Shown here piece by piece: positions 11,761 to 24,051 of a stretch of 64,000 nucleotides of DNA. Numbering within the stretch: position 1 is the stretch's first letter; each line of letters starts with the position of its first letter. The notes below the pieces were generated by a model. That model was not told where the DNA came from. It did no database searches and was given only the letters and a program-made list of their open reading frames with translations. Source of the DNA: CAZZNY01 sp964655935 (GTDB lineage: Bacteria > Patescibacteriota > Gracilibacteria > BD1-5 > UBA2023); NCBI GenBank assembly GCA_964655935.1, contig CAZZNY010000001.1, positions 682,001 through 746,000 on the forward strand, in the 5' to 3' direction. The position numbers were made by a program, and so were the translations under genes.

Positions 11761-11849
11761 GTTTGTCATCCTGAGTGAAACGAAGAATCCCTTACACACA
11801 AATCATCTACAAGGGATTCTTCATTGCGCTCCGCTCCATTCGGAATGAC
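11761..11849. repeat. Dispersed palindromic repeat, copy 3
   Basis: Begins GTCATCCTGAGTGAAACGAA and ends CGGAATGAC, with AAGAATCCC...GGGATTCTT as the inner inverted pair (about 11780-11823). It lies between two convergent-order minus-strand genes and may act as a terminator. Confidence 0.7.
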
Positions 11850-11856
11850 AAATATT

Positions 11857-13032
11857 TTATTTCTTTCACATCTCATCAAGAAGTTGTTTTTTAAGTTTCT
11901 CTCGAGATTTTGGAACGAGAACTATCTGGTAATAGAAGAGTCATCCGACAATAAGCAGAACGATGATGACCATCCAATAATTTACTCCGACATATTGTTC
12001 ATCGTATTGTACACTGAATACTTTCGTATCTTTGAAATCCTTTTTTTCTTTATCTTTTCCTTCGTATGAGAGTGAGAGATTTGCGGTGATTTTCTTGTCT
12101 ACACTTCGCATATGGACTGATTGCCAGAATTGAAGATAGGTTTGTTTTGTTTTGTCTGCGTAATATTGAGTCAGATCTTTGAACTTTACGAGTTTCGTAC
12201 CGTCTGCCTGGAGTTCTTGATATCCGAAACCTTGCCAAAGAGAATCGAATGTTCGCTTACTTTTTGGGAGAACATTACCAAATGTGTCATTTATCGGAAG
12301 ATAATCTACCATCTTTTCTCCCATAAACGCTCATTTTTCGTTGATGATTGATTCTTTTCCTACATTTTTAAGAATTTCACCATTTTCATCTACGAGTTCG
12401 ATTTTTCCAAGTGGCTTCAAATGAATATTTCCCGCATTCTCGAACTGAGTCTGAAGAATGATCGGAAAACTATCAAAACTTGATGCTTCTGAAAAAACTT
12501 CTTTTTCTTTCGTACCGACTGAGAACTTCGTCATCTCGCCTCGCACTTCGATATTCCCGGGAACATTCACGAGGAGAAGGACTCCGAGTCGCTGAACGAT
12601 CGCTACTTGAGACTGACCTGCCACACCTGGTGAGAAGAAAACTGCACCGTAGTGACCTCCTGGTTCAGCACCAGTAGGAGCCGAAACAGTGAAACGAACT
12701 TCTCGTGTCTCACCCTTTGCGAGTGTCACATTTTCATTTTCGATTTTGATCCAGTTTGCGAGACTGTAGGTCTCACTGGTTTGATCTTTGCTTGCGACGA
12801 ATTTTGGTCGACCGGTCTCATCACCCGCGACAAAATCTTCCTTCGAAGAATAGAGAGTGATTGGTCCGTCGGTATTATTAGTGACTTTTATGACATCCGA
12901 CTGAGAAGATCCTGGAGTAGCTGTCATCTCGAACTTCAGAGGAGAGATAGTGAGTCCTCCGGCAGCGAAGATGCTCGTAACGGAGAGGAAAAAAAGAGAA
13001 ACTCAAAGAAGAGCGTGTGATATCGACTTCAT
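11857..13032 (-). CDS. DUF916-like (WxL-interacting) membrane protein
   Basis: 391 aa. A signal peptide (MKSISHALLGVSLFFLSVTS) is followed directly by GLTISPLKFEMTATPGSSQS, the typical opening of DUF916/WxLIP-like domains, which bind peptidoglycan and WxL proteins in Gram-positives. FTVSAPTGAEPGGHYGAVFF (about residues 120-140) is the family core. After a second beta-rich region, a C-terminal membrane helix (YWMVIIVLLIVGLFYYQIV) and a basic cytoplasmic tail end the protein, which is the topology of the family. UGA glycines join three blocks (12331-12333, 11941-11943, 11866-11868). It sits 157 bp downstream of the WxL-like gene on the same strand. The family assignment comes from recognisable motifs and topology; the interaction is inferred. 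Confidence 0.75.
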
Positions 13033-13189
13033 GGATGAAGTGGTGAAAAAATAGTATAGGAGAATAACAGAGACTCTAGAAACTGAGAGATTGAGAAACG
13101 AGAAGATAAACTTCTCACCTCTCTCCTCCCAAATTCTCTTCCTCTTCCTGAAAATAGAAAGGGGAAGGGTTTGGAAAGGGAAAAACTAA

Positions 13190-13714
13190 TTAGAAGTTAC
13201 CGGTAGCTGTATATGAAACAGTAGCACCGTAAGCACCAGCTTGGTGACCTGCAGCAGTTTGAGCTGTATAAGTAATCTGTGCAGCTGTAGGAGTTGCTTT
13301 AAATGAAGTGATATCAATTACTTTTGCTCATGCAGCACCTGCTCCATTAGAGGCAAGAGAGAAACCAATCTGAGCAGCAGAAGCATTTCCTGGGTTTCCA
13401 GTAATAGCTAACACATCGCTTGTAAGAGCTGCATTAATACCATTAATAGTATAAGAAACGGCATAATCTGTTCCATTACTATCAGCTGTTACTGTAGTGG
13501 CATTTGTTGCGACAGTTGTTCCAGCAGTACTAAGAACACCCATATCAACACCTGTAGAACTTAAACTAAGTGTCAAATATGGAGCAACGGAAGCAGTTAC
13601 AGTGACATCAGCAGGAGAACCTGTCGGAGTGATAGCAGTAGCAGCGTATGCCACTGATCCAGCAGTGATAGCGAGAAGACTTGCGACCGCTACGACTTTA
13701 TGAAGAGTTTTCAT
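13190..13714 (-). CDS. Secreted WxL-like surface protein
   Basis: 174 aa. The chosen start MKTLHKVVAVASLLAITAGS gives a signal peptide with a VAYA-A cleavage site; an in-frame start 13 codons upstream would spoil it. The mature part is Ala/Thr/Ser-rich: APYLTLSLSSTGVDMG near the start and AGAYGATVSYTATGNF at the end match the overall plan of WxL domains (beta-rich, ending in a TY.A.V.YT strand), though the two Trp-x-Leu motifs themselves are not present. A UGA glycine at 13328-13330. The long leader (about 165 nt) contains an ATCACG/CGTGAT hairpin, and a promoter lies at 13879-13905. The pairing with a DUF916-like protein supports the call. Confidence 0.7.
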
Positions 13715-13878
13715 AAAAATAAAAATTAATATATAAAGGTAATTCTGATACAAAACGCGCGCATTGTGTATTCTAGTATCACGATTTTCGTGATGGTGAA
13801 GAATAAACGCTTTTATATTTGTTTTCGCTGAGTAAGTTCGATGGTCTCGAAAACCGAATTATCAGTAGAACATATCTT

Positions 13879-13905
13879 ATTATCACCTTTCCCGAGAAAA
13901 GTCAA
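13879..13905 (-). promoter_or_regulatory. Promoter of the WxL-like gene
   Basis: On the minus strand TTGACT (13900-13905), a 15-bp spacer and GATAAT (13879-13884). This gives a leader of roughly 165 nt before the WxL-like start, including the hairpin at about 13779-13795. Confidence 0.6.
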
Positions 13906-13976
13906 CTTCGCTTCTCTTGACTTTCCTTGTCTTGATGACCAAAAACCAGTATTTTCGTTTTTCTACGATAGCAAGA

Positions 13977-16900
13977 TTAGTAGTTTGCCGTCACTCCGAA
14001 GAGTGTATTCGCTGCATAGTTTCCTGCAGCCTGTGGTCCTACTATTTTTGCTCCATATCGAACCGTATAAGTAAAGGTTTTCTGGAGACCGTTTGCATCG
14101 ATACTTCCAGTCGCGTACGTGGCGAGAGTGGTAGGATTGATCGGTTGAGGTGTTCCCGCGAAAGGAATACTTCAGCCCGAGCCGGATTCGCTATAGTCGA
14201 ATCCGAATCAACCTCCAGTCACACCACTCCAGCTAGGGAGTGTATTGATGCCTGCATTCATGACGCCACTACCTCAGAGAGTCAGGTCAAAACCTGCTCC
14301 GAGTGTCTTTACGGTAACAATCACATCTGGCGCGTATGTGACCGTCGTTGGATTTATAGTTCAAATATTCACTGATCCTGTGCTGACCGAGAATTCGAGC
14401 TGGTCGACAAAGAAAATGGTTGTTTTTGTAGTTGGATTTCCAGAAGTATCAGCGATCTGAAGTACGGATTGATATTTTCCGAATGGGAGCGCATTGAATG
14501 CATAATTTGCTCCCGTTCCTGTCGTTCCAGAAGAGCTTACACTTGAATTTGTTACATCCGTATAAGAAGTTCCATTCCATTTACTGATTGTAAATGAAGC
14601 GCTTAGAGGATTCACTGCGACATTATCGGTATAGGTATAATCGAGTGTGATTCCGGTTCCAGATGGGAAAAGCGTATTATCGAGGATGTTCGCGTTCGTA
14701 ATAGTCGGTGCGATTCCATCGAGGATATTCGCAGATCCTGGCGTACCAAGAGCAGTCAATCCATTATCAAAACCAATAGCAGCACTTGCAATATGCCAAT
14801 TCAAAGCATTTTGACCGTCTCCTGGAGCGATATTTCGTTCCATGGAAGCTGGAAGAATATTATCTCCTACTGGCCAAGGATTCGCAACTACATCATCGAT
14901 CGTCTGATTTCCATTCATCAAGACAACTGCATTCTGACCAGTCGGACTAAGATTGAGTGAAGAATTCACGTAGTCCGGTGTAACACTTAATGGTCCAGTA
15001 ATCGCTGAACTGTTAGCGATTAGATAGTATCCGTTTGCACCGATAGTCGATGATGGAATAATAAGTGTTGTTCCATTTCCACCCGCATTTTTCAGTTTCC
15101 ATCCAGTAAGATTTACTGGTGAAGTTCCTGGATTACGAAGTTCGATGTATTGGTATGAATTCGATCCAGTTCCTGACCACATCACCTCATTGATAATAAT
15201 AGTTGGCGAAGTTACGATCATATTCGCTGATCCGGGAGTCGGAGCGATATTTCCGAGCATATCAGTAATAAATCCTGCGATGATTCCAATCTCGGAGGTA
15301 CCTGGAGTCAGTGCTGTCGCATCAGATCCAAGAGTAATAGTTACCGTTGTCGGAGAAGTAATAACGAGAGTGGAATTCGAACCAAATGAACCTCCATTTG
15401 CGAGAACAAAATCTAGGCTCGGATTCACATCAATCGTCGCTCCACTGAGAGATTCAGAAAATGTCAGATAGAGTTTGTCATCGGTAATTCCCGCTGCTCC
15501 GGCATCATATCGAGCAGAGGTAATAACCGGTCCGACTGCATCGGTCGCGGCTACTCCAGTCGCATCGATCGGTAAGAGATTACCCGCTACATCTCAGAGA
15601 GAAGTATTCGTAAGAATCTGAACTGCTGGCGTGCTGGCAGAATCCGGAAGCATTCCTTCATCTACGAGAACACAGAGTCGATTATCGTTTGCGGTACTTC
15701 CATTACAAGTCGTATTATAACCGGAGACGGTATATCCAGAGACTGAGAGATTCAGTCCAGTCATGTTATCATTTATATTTTCAGCAAATGAAAGTGTGAT
15801 CGCATCGATTTTTCCATTTCCATCAAGATCGCGAGTCGTACGAGAAGTAACTTGCGGTGCGATTCCATCGGTAACATTTTTTGTAGTAATTACTGCAACT
15901 GTATTTCCTGCGATATCTCCAAGAGTTCCTGGAGTGTATGCAATCGTAGGAATCTGTCCACTATCAGTCGGAAGAGTTGTCTCATTCACCGTAAAGATTA
16001 TCTGATTTCCTGAAAGAGTGGTCGATCCGAGAATGCTTCCAGTCGCGAGATTCGCGATCGTCCAGCCAGTGGTCGAACCAGTAAGACTCTCTGAAAAAGT
16101 TCCCATGATATGATCGATCTTATTATTTGCATTAATATCTTGAGTGACACTAGAGACAGGAATCGGTGCCGCTTTATCGACTAATATTTGATTTGAGAAT
16201 CATCCTGCAAGATTACTATTTGAATCAGTATAAATGGTATTTATAAGAGAAAGGAGACTTCCGACAGAATCAGTATCGATGGTCGTTCCTTCATTTAATA
16301 CAAGATTAATAGTATTTCCAGAGACATTCGCAGAGGCGAGACTGATTCCTGGAAGACCAGAAGAAAAAGTCCATCCAGTGAGCGTAGAAGAAGCAGCAAG
16401 ATTTTCTGAGAAGTGTACCTGAATTTGATCAAATTTACCATTCTGATTTTGATCATATATTTCTAGACCAGTGAAGCGTGAACCAGCTCCATCAGTCGCC
16501 GCAAGTGATCCTACGATGAGATTATTTCCAGCGATATCAGATGCTCCGGAAGCGGTATAGTTCAAGGTCGGCGTAGAAGCTGTAGTGCCGGTAGCCGCGA
16601 AACTCAGAACGATCGTATCTTGATTTGCGACGACTCATCCCCATGACCAACCGGTAATGACAGAACCAGCTATACTAAATGCTGTGGAATTGATGTTTTG
16701 AACTTTTTCTGAAAAATGTACGAGAAGTCCATCGATCTTTCCAGAGGCTGCCTGATCGAGCGTCTGAACGGCCTGTACGCTCGGTGGAATACTATCAATC
16801 GTGAAATTCGAAGAAACGACGGAAGAAGAACTGTTTCCTAGTGTATCGACGGCCGAGATGATCATTTTTGCAGTGGTCGTATCGACGATCGGAAGAGAGA

Positions 16901-19900
16901 AAGAATACGAACCGGAATTTGGAAGATCAGTAGCAAGAGTTACGACGGATCCGGTAAAATTATATGCCAGTGTAATCGGATTGGCAGCAAGTGCGGCACC
17001 GGTCGTGGTAATCGCATTCGTATCCCAGGTAACAATAAATGTCGTATTTCCTTTATAGATACCTACCGTCGAGAATGTGAATACTGGCGAAGTGATTGTT
17101 GGTCCGACAACATCTTTTGTTACGGTTCGAACAAGACTTGCGGTATTGTTTATTTTATAAGCATTATCATATGCTGTAAAAGTCGCTGTATAACTCTGAC
17201 CATCTACATCAGCGAGCGGTGGAGTGAATACATAGTTCCAATTCGCGTAACTATCTGAGGTCGCAACCATAAGTGACTGAGCAGTCGCCACCCAAGCGAC
17301 TCCATCCCAAAACTCCGAACCTTTTTGGATTTGAACTTTTACAGAACTCACGAGTGATCCTGTATCACTGGCACTTCCCGTAAAGACGATACTACCAGAA
17401 AGATAAGTCGCACCACTTGGATTCACACTCAGTACTGGAGCCATTGTATCACCAATGTAGTTGTGAGTGATTGAAGTTGTTATATTTCCAGCTTCGTCTG
17501 TCGATCGAATCACGAGCGTATAGTTTTTTCCATCAACAATCGTCGGAGCTATGATAGTGCTGATATTCGAGCAAGCTCCGTTCGTACCAAGAATTTGTCC
17601 ATCACTACAAAGTGTATTCCAAGTATTCGAACTCGTCCATCCGATGGAAGTTGTATTCCAGAAAAGATTGTCTGAAGTATTCGTAAACTGATAGACTACA
17701 GTCGCTAAGTGAGCGTCAATCGAAGAAAGTGAAAGATCAAGTCCGCTTGAATTAATTTTTCTGGCACTTGGAACCGTATTTCATCCAGACCCTGCATAGG
17801 AAATAGCCTGAGCTGGAGCGAGCGAATCGATAATGCTCGCTGCAGAAGATGTGATCGTAGCAATATTTCCAGGAATATCTCGAGCAGTCAATCGAACGAG
17901 AACTGACTCAACATTCAGGGTTGGGACGGTCCAATTATAAGAACCAGAATTTGGAAGATTTGAAGCTATAGAAACCCAAGTCGCACCAGTATCAGTAGAA
18001 TATTCGAGTGCGATAGGATTAGCAACAAGACTGACAGAATCATTAATTCCAGAAGTATTCCAAGAAATCGCGAGAACCTGACCTCCAGCATAAATATTTC
18101 GAGTGTTTGGAACTGTAAGAGTTCCTGCGGTAATAGCCGGAACGGTTTTGTCTATGAGAAAATTCGAAGCGCTCGCAAGAGAAGTCTGATGTCCGACAAA
18201 ATCTTCAGCTGTAATTCGTACTTTGTAATCATTTCTATCAGCAAGTGCAGCAATATTCCAAGTATATGATCCGTTATTTGGCACGGTCGCGAGAGTATTC
18301 CAGCTTCCACCTCCGACAGAGTATTCGAGAACTATATCTTTGATTCCGATAGCATCAGTAATTCCTGCCGTATTCCAAGTAATAGACTTAGTAGTTCCAC
18401 TCCATGTTTCTCCACCATTTGGACTTTGGAGTGAACCTCCTGCGATTGCTGGTGCGGTATTATCAGTAGTAATCGAAGCAATAGCACTTTGATCATTTCC
18501 TCCTGAGATATTTTGAGCAGAAAAAACTACCTGACGAACTCCGTTTCCGGTCGAAGCGGCAAAACCAGCTAAAAACGTATAAGTAACAGTATTTGCACTG
18601 TAGGTACAAAATATTCATCCAGTCGGAGCTGCACAAGAAACGTGATTATACACAGCATCTCCGGTAAGAGCAGTAGCATCAAGCCAGATATGGCTTGCAT
18701 CAGTATTCGCGATGGTAGCAGTTACCTGAAGCGCGTCGGAATCACGAGCGTAAATTGCTGAACTTAACGTCTGATTATAGACTCTTTGGCTCGAAATAAC
18801 CGGAACAGTGGTATCTACCCGAAAAGCTCCACACGTAGCAGTAGAACCGGTATTCCCCATATTATCGATCGCGGTCAAATCCCAAGAATAATTCGCTTGA
18901 TTCGTCGGAAGTGTTGTGAGTATCTGAGAAACAGATGCTGGAGAAATCGCACTGTAGGTTTGGATATTTCCAGCACTGCAGACATTTCCAGAATAGATAT
19001 GAAGAATGTATTTCCCTATTCCTGATCCATTTCCTCCATCATCCGTACATGCGAGCCAAGAAAGTGTCGGAGTAAGCGTAGAAAAGAGACCATTAGTAAC
19101 CAAAGTTGGTGTGGTCGGACCATTATTATCATATCCGATCCCTGAGATCGTGGAAGAATTCACTCCGTTTCCAGCAATATCTTTTCCGAGAATTTGAATC
19201 TGATATTGAGTTCCTGAGACGAGTCCGAGAGTATTTAGATCGATTACTTTCGTATGTGCTCCAGCTACGAGATCGCTTGCAGCCGTCAGATTCGATAGAT
19301 GCACGGTCATGTCGGCAGTTCCGCTGGTTCGAGTAAACGCTACGCGAGTATCTCCTCCTCCAGACATTGCTTCCGAAAAAGAAAAATTCAAAGAAATATT
19401 TCCTTTGTAAAAAGAGCCGTATTGGGCAGCTGTTGTTTTTGAAAAAGCGGAAATAACCGGAGCCTGAGCATCCGAGATATTCACACCTGAAATCATATTA
19501 TTAAATCCTCATCCGTTCGCACGAATCGCACCAGTAGCAACAACAAGACTCGTGCCGGTAGCTGATGTAGAACCAAGCGATGAAATGTTGATATTGAGTT
19601 TTTTGCCATTAACGGAAGTCACAGAAGCTCCAGTATAGGTAGTCACACCAATATGGTATGTTACGAGTGATCCACTATGATTTAGGACATTCGTATCGAG
19701 CGTCGCGTCGGTCGTAAGTTCAAGATTCGCATCTGAAGTGAATCGTGCAGAGAGAACATTCGGGTGGCTTACGGTATCTGCAGTAAGGACCGCTGGACTC
19801 GAACAAGCTTCGGTTCCAAGAAGTCAGCTCGTTCCCATAATCGCGATACATGCTTTGTAAGAACCTCCGGAAGTAAGAAGCGCACCAGCTGAATCTCTCA

Positions 19901-21725
19901 TGATCGCTGTAGTTCAGGTCCAAGAATTCGTATTTTTATTTGTTACGATCGCTGCATATGTTTGAGCTGCCGAATTAAAAGCAGTTGCTGCTGGAAGTAC
20001 GTAGATTCGGTAGGATTCAAAGTAATCAAAACCCGCTACCGCTCCCGTATTCCAGGTAAGTGAGAGGTCTCTTCCATCGAGTCCATCATAATCTATATCT
20101 CCATCGATAAATGTTCCGATCTGACCAGCCATACTTGGCGTTGGTGGAGTTTTATTGATAGAACCTGTAGAGCTTACTACATTTGAAGCCTTGTCGATAC
20201 AATACACAGAGAGAGGATTGGTTCCATTCACAAGTGAAGTATTGAGGATTGATTGAGAAACAGTAGAATTCGCAGTCGCAGAACCAGAACCGACGAAGGT
20301 ACCAGCACCGAGAGTTCCACTTCCTCACAGTTCTACTTGATATATACCATCTTCACTACATTTATAAGAAACGTTCGAATCGTTCGTGATGACACTTGCC
20401 GGAGAGATGGTAAAACTCGACAAAACTGGTGCAAGATTATCTTTTGTAATATTTGTAGTCGCAGAACCGATACTTCCTCCGGAATTACGAGAACATATCG
20501 TGAGAACATTTACTCCATCGAGAAGCGTAGAAGCAAGCACTGTAACGCTGGTCGCTGAGTATGCGACGTAACTTCCACTTCCTGTCCAATCACGCAAAAT
20601 CGTTCCGCTCGCACAGTTTCCATCGCCATTTGCCACTACTTTCATCTCTCCATTTTGCGATCCAGAAAAAGCAATAGTCGTGGAAGTTTTTGAAGGTCAT
20701 CCGATAAAAGCTTCAGAAATCGAACCAACCGTAACGGTCGGAGCTGCCGGAGGTACTACCGTAAGGATGATCTGTATTTTTTTATCTTCACCTCAGAAGT
20801 AAGAATTGTTTGGGTCGTTTGAATTATTATCCTCATCTTTCACGGAAAAATAACCGGACGAGAAAGCTTTGTCACCGAGAGGAGCAAGAGTCGTGATTCC
20901 CGTTTTTTTAAATGTCGCTGTTTTTCCATCGGCATCACAGCTCACATAGGTGAGCGGCTCGGAAGAAGCAAGTCAGAGTGGCGAAAGATCCGCCGTAACC
21001 ACACCTCCGTCAATGTTTGTACAACCATTATAGTCCTTTACTTTTACGACGAGATTGATTGCTTCTGCTTGAGCTCATTGAATTTGATTCGTAGTAGTCG
21101 AGCTATCCGCTTTTTCGAAATAGTAATCCAAAACGTGCGGCTTAACATTCACATAAATGCTTTGTTGTGCACTGGGAGAAGTCACGGAAGCGGCTGTAGC
21201 ATCGAGACCAGTGATCGCTCCATTGACTGTATATTGATAAGTACTTCCTGTACTTGAGACGGTAAAATTCTGGGCAGCGGTTCCGGCGATTTTTGGCTTT
21301 TCGCCAGCGTTCACGCTCGTGCGTGTCGCATTCGTAATCTGAGTCGAGAGTCCGGTGGAAACTGAATAATCAGAAACTGCTACTGGACTATTGGTTTGAG
21401 AAAAACCGATATAGGTATTGAGATTTCCGAGATACGTAAAAGCGGAATTATCACTGAAACTGATAGTCCCAAATACTGAGGTTACCGCATCGGGTCCATT
21501 ATTTTTTCCATTCACGGATATTTTGAAACCGTCTCATGGATTAATCGCAAGAGTCGAAGCCACTCAGTTCAGAAGTAAAGAGTCTATGGTAATATCCGAA
21601 GAGGCAAATACGGTATTTGGTACTGTATATTCTGAAAAAAAACATAAAATAAGCACCCAAACCATCATACGTTTTATTCGTATTAGGAAGTGTTTTGGTG
21701 ATTTTATATATTTTTTATTCATCAT
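13977..21725 (-). CDS. Giant secreted Ig-like protein with lamin-tail domain
   Basis: About 2582 aa, the largest gene here. Two adjacent ATGs (21725 and 21722) precede an N-terminus with a long basic region and hydrophobic core (VWVLILCFFSEYTVPNTVFA), a signal peptide with a VFA-S cleavage site. A conserved-repeat-like domain comes first, then many Ig-like/Big repeats with phrases such as DSIPPSVQAV, SFSLPIVDTTT and IVVTWDTNA-like strands. A lamin-tail domain lies at about residues 2170-2290 (INEVMWSGTGSN, YIELRNPGTSPVNLTGWKL, GQNAVVLMNG), a fold often found in large exported or DNA/cell-wall-associated proteins. The C-terminus (about the last 130 residues, ending GNYAANTLFGVTANY) resembles the WxL-like protein encoded next. 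Dozens of UGA glycines; no UAA/UAG found in the junctions checked. Likely a surface structural or adhesive protein. Confidence 0.85.
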
Positions 21726-21899
21726 AAAAACGATAGACAATAAGGCTCTATTCGTTTTTATTTTTATTTTTAATAATCTTTTTTATTATTGTCAATCTTT
21801 TGTGACTAATACCGAGATTTATATTCGAAAATACATAAAAGTCAACTTTGCCAATGCAAAGAACTATAAACGCACCATACTATTTCCCTTAGAATACAA

Positions 21900-21947
21900 A
21901 AAATCGTGTCGGACATTTATTTATTTTATAATGTCAAGACACGATTT
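21900..21947 (-). terminator. Terminator after the VKOR gene
   Basis: AAATCGTGTC (about 21901-21910) pairs with GACACGATTT (about 21938-21947), with inner ACAT/ATGT pairing; on the minus strand it ends in a run of T. It separates the VKOR gene from the leader of the giant surface protein. Confidence 0.75.
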
Positions 21948-21971
21948 GTATAAATCAGTTGTTCGCTTATA

Positions 21972-22427
21972 TTAAGCGAGCGTCTTTTTTTCTTTCCAAC
22001 CAATGAGCGCAAGAATGAATATAGTTAGAATAATTGCTGTGCAAAACAGACACAGTGGACAAAATGCTCAGATATTCACCGCTTCCTGATAAATATAGTA
22101 ACCGTTCATACTTGCCCCCATTAAAGCGAGAACCGCAAGTGTCGGATAAGCTCGAGAGAACACTCAAGTAAGCCCAAGAATCGCAATAAGTGCGAGAATC
22201 GGATACACTACCATCGCTACTGCTGGGAATGGAAAACCAAAGAATTGCGCATATGGACTCAAAAGCACAGGAGAGCAAGCGAAAGATTTATTGATATCAC
22301 AAAATGAGTCGAATTTCACTCCTTGTTCTTGTTGCTGATTTTTTAATTCATATGCCTTACTCGTGAGATAGAATGCATTCGCAAATGCTACCACACAGAG
22401 AATAAGAATTACCCAAAGTTTTTTCAT
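21972..22427 (-). CDS. Vitamin K epoxide reductase (VKOR) family protein
   Basis: 151 aa integral membrane protein that reoxidises periplasmic/extracytoplasmic thiol oxidases using quinone. Four hydrophobic segments are visible. The two functional cysteine pairs are present: FCDINKSFACSPVL (loop cysteines, about residues 44-52) and FCPLCLF (active-site CXXC, about residues 123-126). The UGA at 22164-22166 and others fill glycines after LAIL and in the last two helices. It lies downstream of a DsbA-like lipoprotein on the same strand, separated by about 240 bp carrying a dispersed repeat. VKOR-DsbA is a well-known bacterial oxidative folding pair, here probably serving the Cys-containing surface proteins. 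Confidence 0.9.
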
Positions 22428-22454
22428 AAAAATGATGATTAAAGATATAAATGA

Positions 22455-22660
22455 CTGTCATCCTGGAATTTTTCGAAGCAAATATCTATCGAAGAGGTAT
22501 ATAATTCAGAGAAAAATATTCAGGATCTTCCGACTAGTCCAGATGTCTTAGAAATATTTTTTCTATAAATTGAAAAATAATCTGAAGATTCCAGATATTT
22601 TCTGGAAAAAGTTTTATAACTTCGGAAGTCTATTATATCCAGAAAATTCCGGAATGACAG
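22455..22660. repeat. Dispersed palindromic repeat, copy 4
   Basis: TGTCATCCTGGAATTTTTCG starts the element; GGAAGATTCCAGATATTTTC-like and CCAGAAAATTCCGGAATGAC segments follow, as in copies 1 and 2. It fills the gap between the VKOR and DsbA-like genes. Confidence 0.75.
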
Positions 22661-22668
22661 ATTTCCTA

Positions 22669-23286
22669 CTACTTCAACGTTGCTTCTATCATTCCAAAAA
22701 ATTGTTCTTCTGTTTCAAAACTCATCCTTTTTCCATTCAAAAATACAGTCGGAGTTCATTCTACGCCTCTATTTTGAGCTTCAAGAGCATCGGAAGCGAC
22801 CTTATTGATGTAATGCCCTTCTGTCATACAGGTAGTAAATTTTGCTGTATCTAAACTAAGATTTTTCGCGATATTAATTCGCTCAGAATCATCTACATTT
22901 AGACCATTCTTTTCTTTTTCGAGAGCATACATCTTATCAGCAAATTCTAGGAATTTTCCTTGAGCATGAGCACACATTCCTGCAAGTGCATCATCTGGTG
23001 CATTTTTATGAAAAGGAAGTGGAAAGTTTTTAAAGGTATAGCCGATTTTTCCAGTTTTCACATAATCCGATTCGAGTTTTTTCCCGAGTTTTTCGTGGAA
23101 AACAATACAAGCGGGACACTGAAAATCACTAAAAATTTCTATCTGCGCTTTGGAATTTTTGCTTCCATAAAACGGACTTTCGATATCTTTTGTCACCACA
23201 GATTCTCGAGCACAAGATGCGAGGAGCGAAACAGTAAGTAATATCGTCGCGACGGCAACCTTAGAAAATTTAAACATTTCGTTCAT
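22669..23286 (-). CDS. DsbA-family thiol:disulfide oxidoreductase, lipoprotein
   Basis: 205 aa. The signal sequence ends in a lipobox (LLASC, Cys about residue 25), so the mature protein is probably membrane-tethered outside the cytoplasm. The thioredoxin fold has the active site FSDFQCPACIVFHEK (CPAC, about residues 56-59), an inserted helical domain, and the cis-proline loop GVEGTPTVFLNGK, whose first TP-preceding glycine is a UGA at 22756-22758. It ends with TAG at 22669-22671. It probably introduces disulfides and is recycled by the VKOR encoded next. Confidence 0.9.
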
Positions 23287-23345
23287 ATATCACAGAATAA
23301 TGTAGGGAAATTGTAAGCAAAAAGCCCGTTTTTACAAATCAATTT

Positions 23346-23394
23346 TTGTCCCCTTTCATTTCTCGGTATAATGCCACTACCACTTTTTGTGGTA
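23346..23394 (+). promoter_or_regulatory. sodB promoter with 5' leader hairpin
   Basis: TTGTCC (23346-23351), 15-bp spacer, TATAAT (23367-23372). At the expected start of the RNA is a hairpin TACCAC-TTTTT-GTGGTA (23378-23394), which could stabilise the 5' end or be an attenuation remnant. Confidence 0.65.
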
Positions 23395-23471
23395 TCTCTC
23401 TTTTTTTCGTTTATTTCCTCTCACCAAAATCCAATCCCTTCTTCATTCTTAATTCCTAATCCTTAATTCTT

Positions 23472-24047
23472 ATGTTTACTCTCCCGAATCTTCCCTTCGG
23501 ATATACCGACCTCGAGCCGATCATCGAAGCTCGAACGGTCGAAATCCACTATGATAAACACCACAGAACCTACGTAAATAATCTCAATAATCTCATTCCC
23601 GGTACGGAATATGAAAATCTTTCACTCGAAGAAATTATAAAAAAAGCTTCGGGTCCGATCTTTAATAACGCCGCTCAAATCTGGAATCATTCATTTTATT
23701 GGGAGAATCTAATCACACCTGAATCAAGCAATCCTTCAAAAAAACTCACAGAGCTCCTTTCTGCTACTTTTGGCTCTCTTGAAGCATTTAAAAAACAATT
23801 TTCTGAAACTGCGATAAAAACTTTCTGATCTGGCTGGGCTTGGCTTATCAAGACTCCGACTGGTGAACTAAAAATTGTCTCAACTTCAAACGCTGGCTGT
23901 CCAATTACTGACGAGAATATTCCGCTTCTCACTTGTGATGTCTGGGAACATGCGTATTATCTCGATTATCAGAACAGACGAGCAGAATACGTCGAGAAAT
24001 TCTGGGAAATCGTGAATTGGCAGAAAGTGGAAGAACGACTTGGATAA
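23472..24047 (+). CDS. sodB: Iron superoxide dismutase
   Basis: 191 aa, normal family length. It converts superoxide to oxygen and peroxide in the cytoplasm. The metal ligands are visible: His in EIHYDKHH (about residue 26), His in IWNHSFYW, and Asp/His in CDVWEHAYYLDYQ. FNNAAQIWNH, with Gln in the active-site position, and STSNAG are Fe-type rather than Mn-type features. UGA at 23826-23828 is the first glycine of the invariant FGSGWAWL, one of the clearest proofs of recoding; with standard code the protein would stop at residue 118 and lose two ligands. It is divergent from the DsbA-like gene with its own promoter. Confidence 0.97.
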
Positions 24048-24051
24048 AAAT

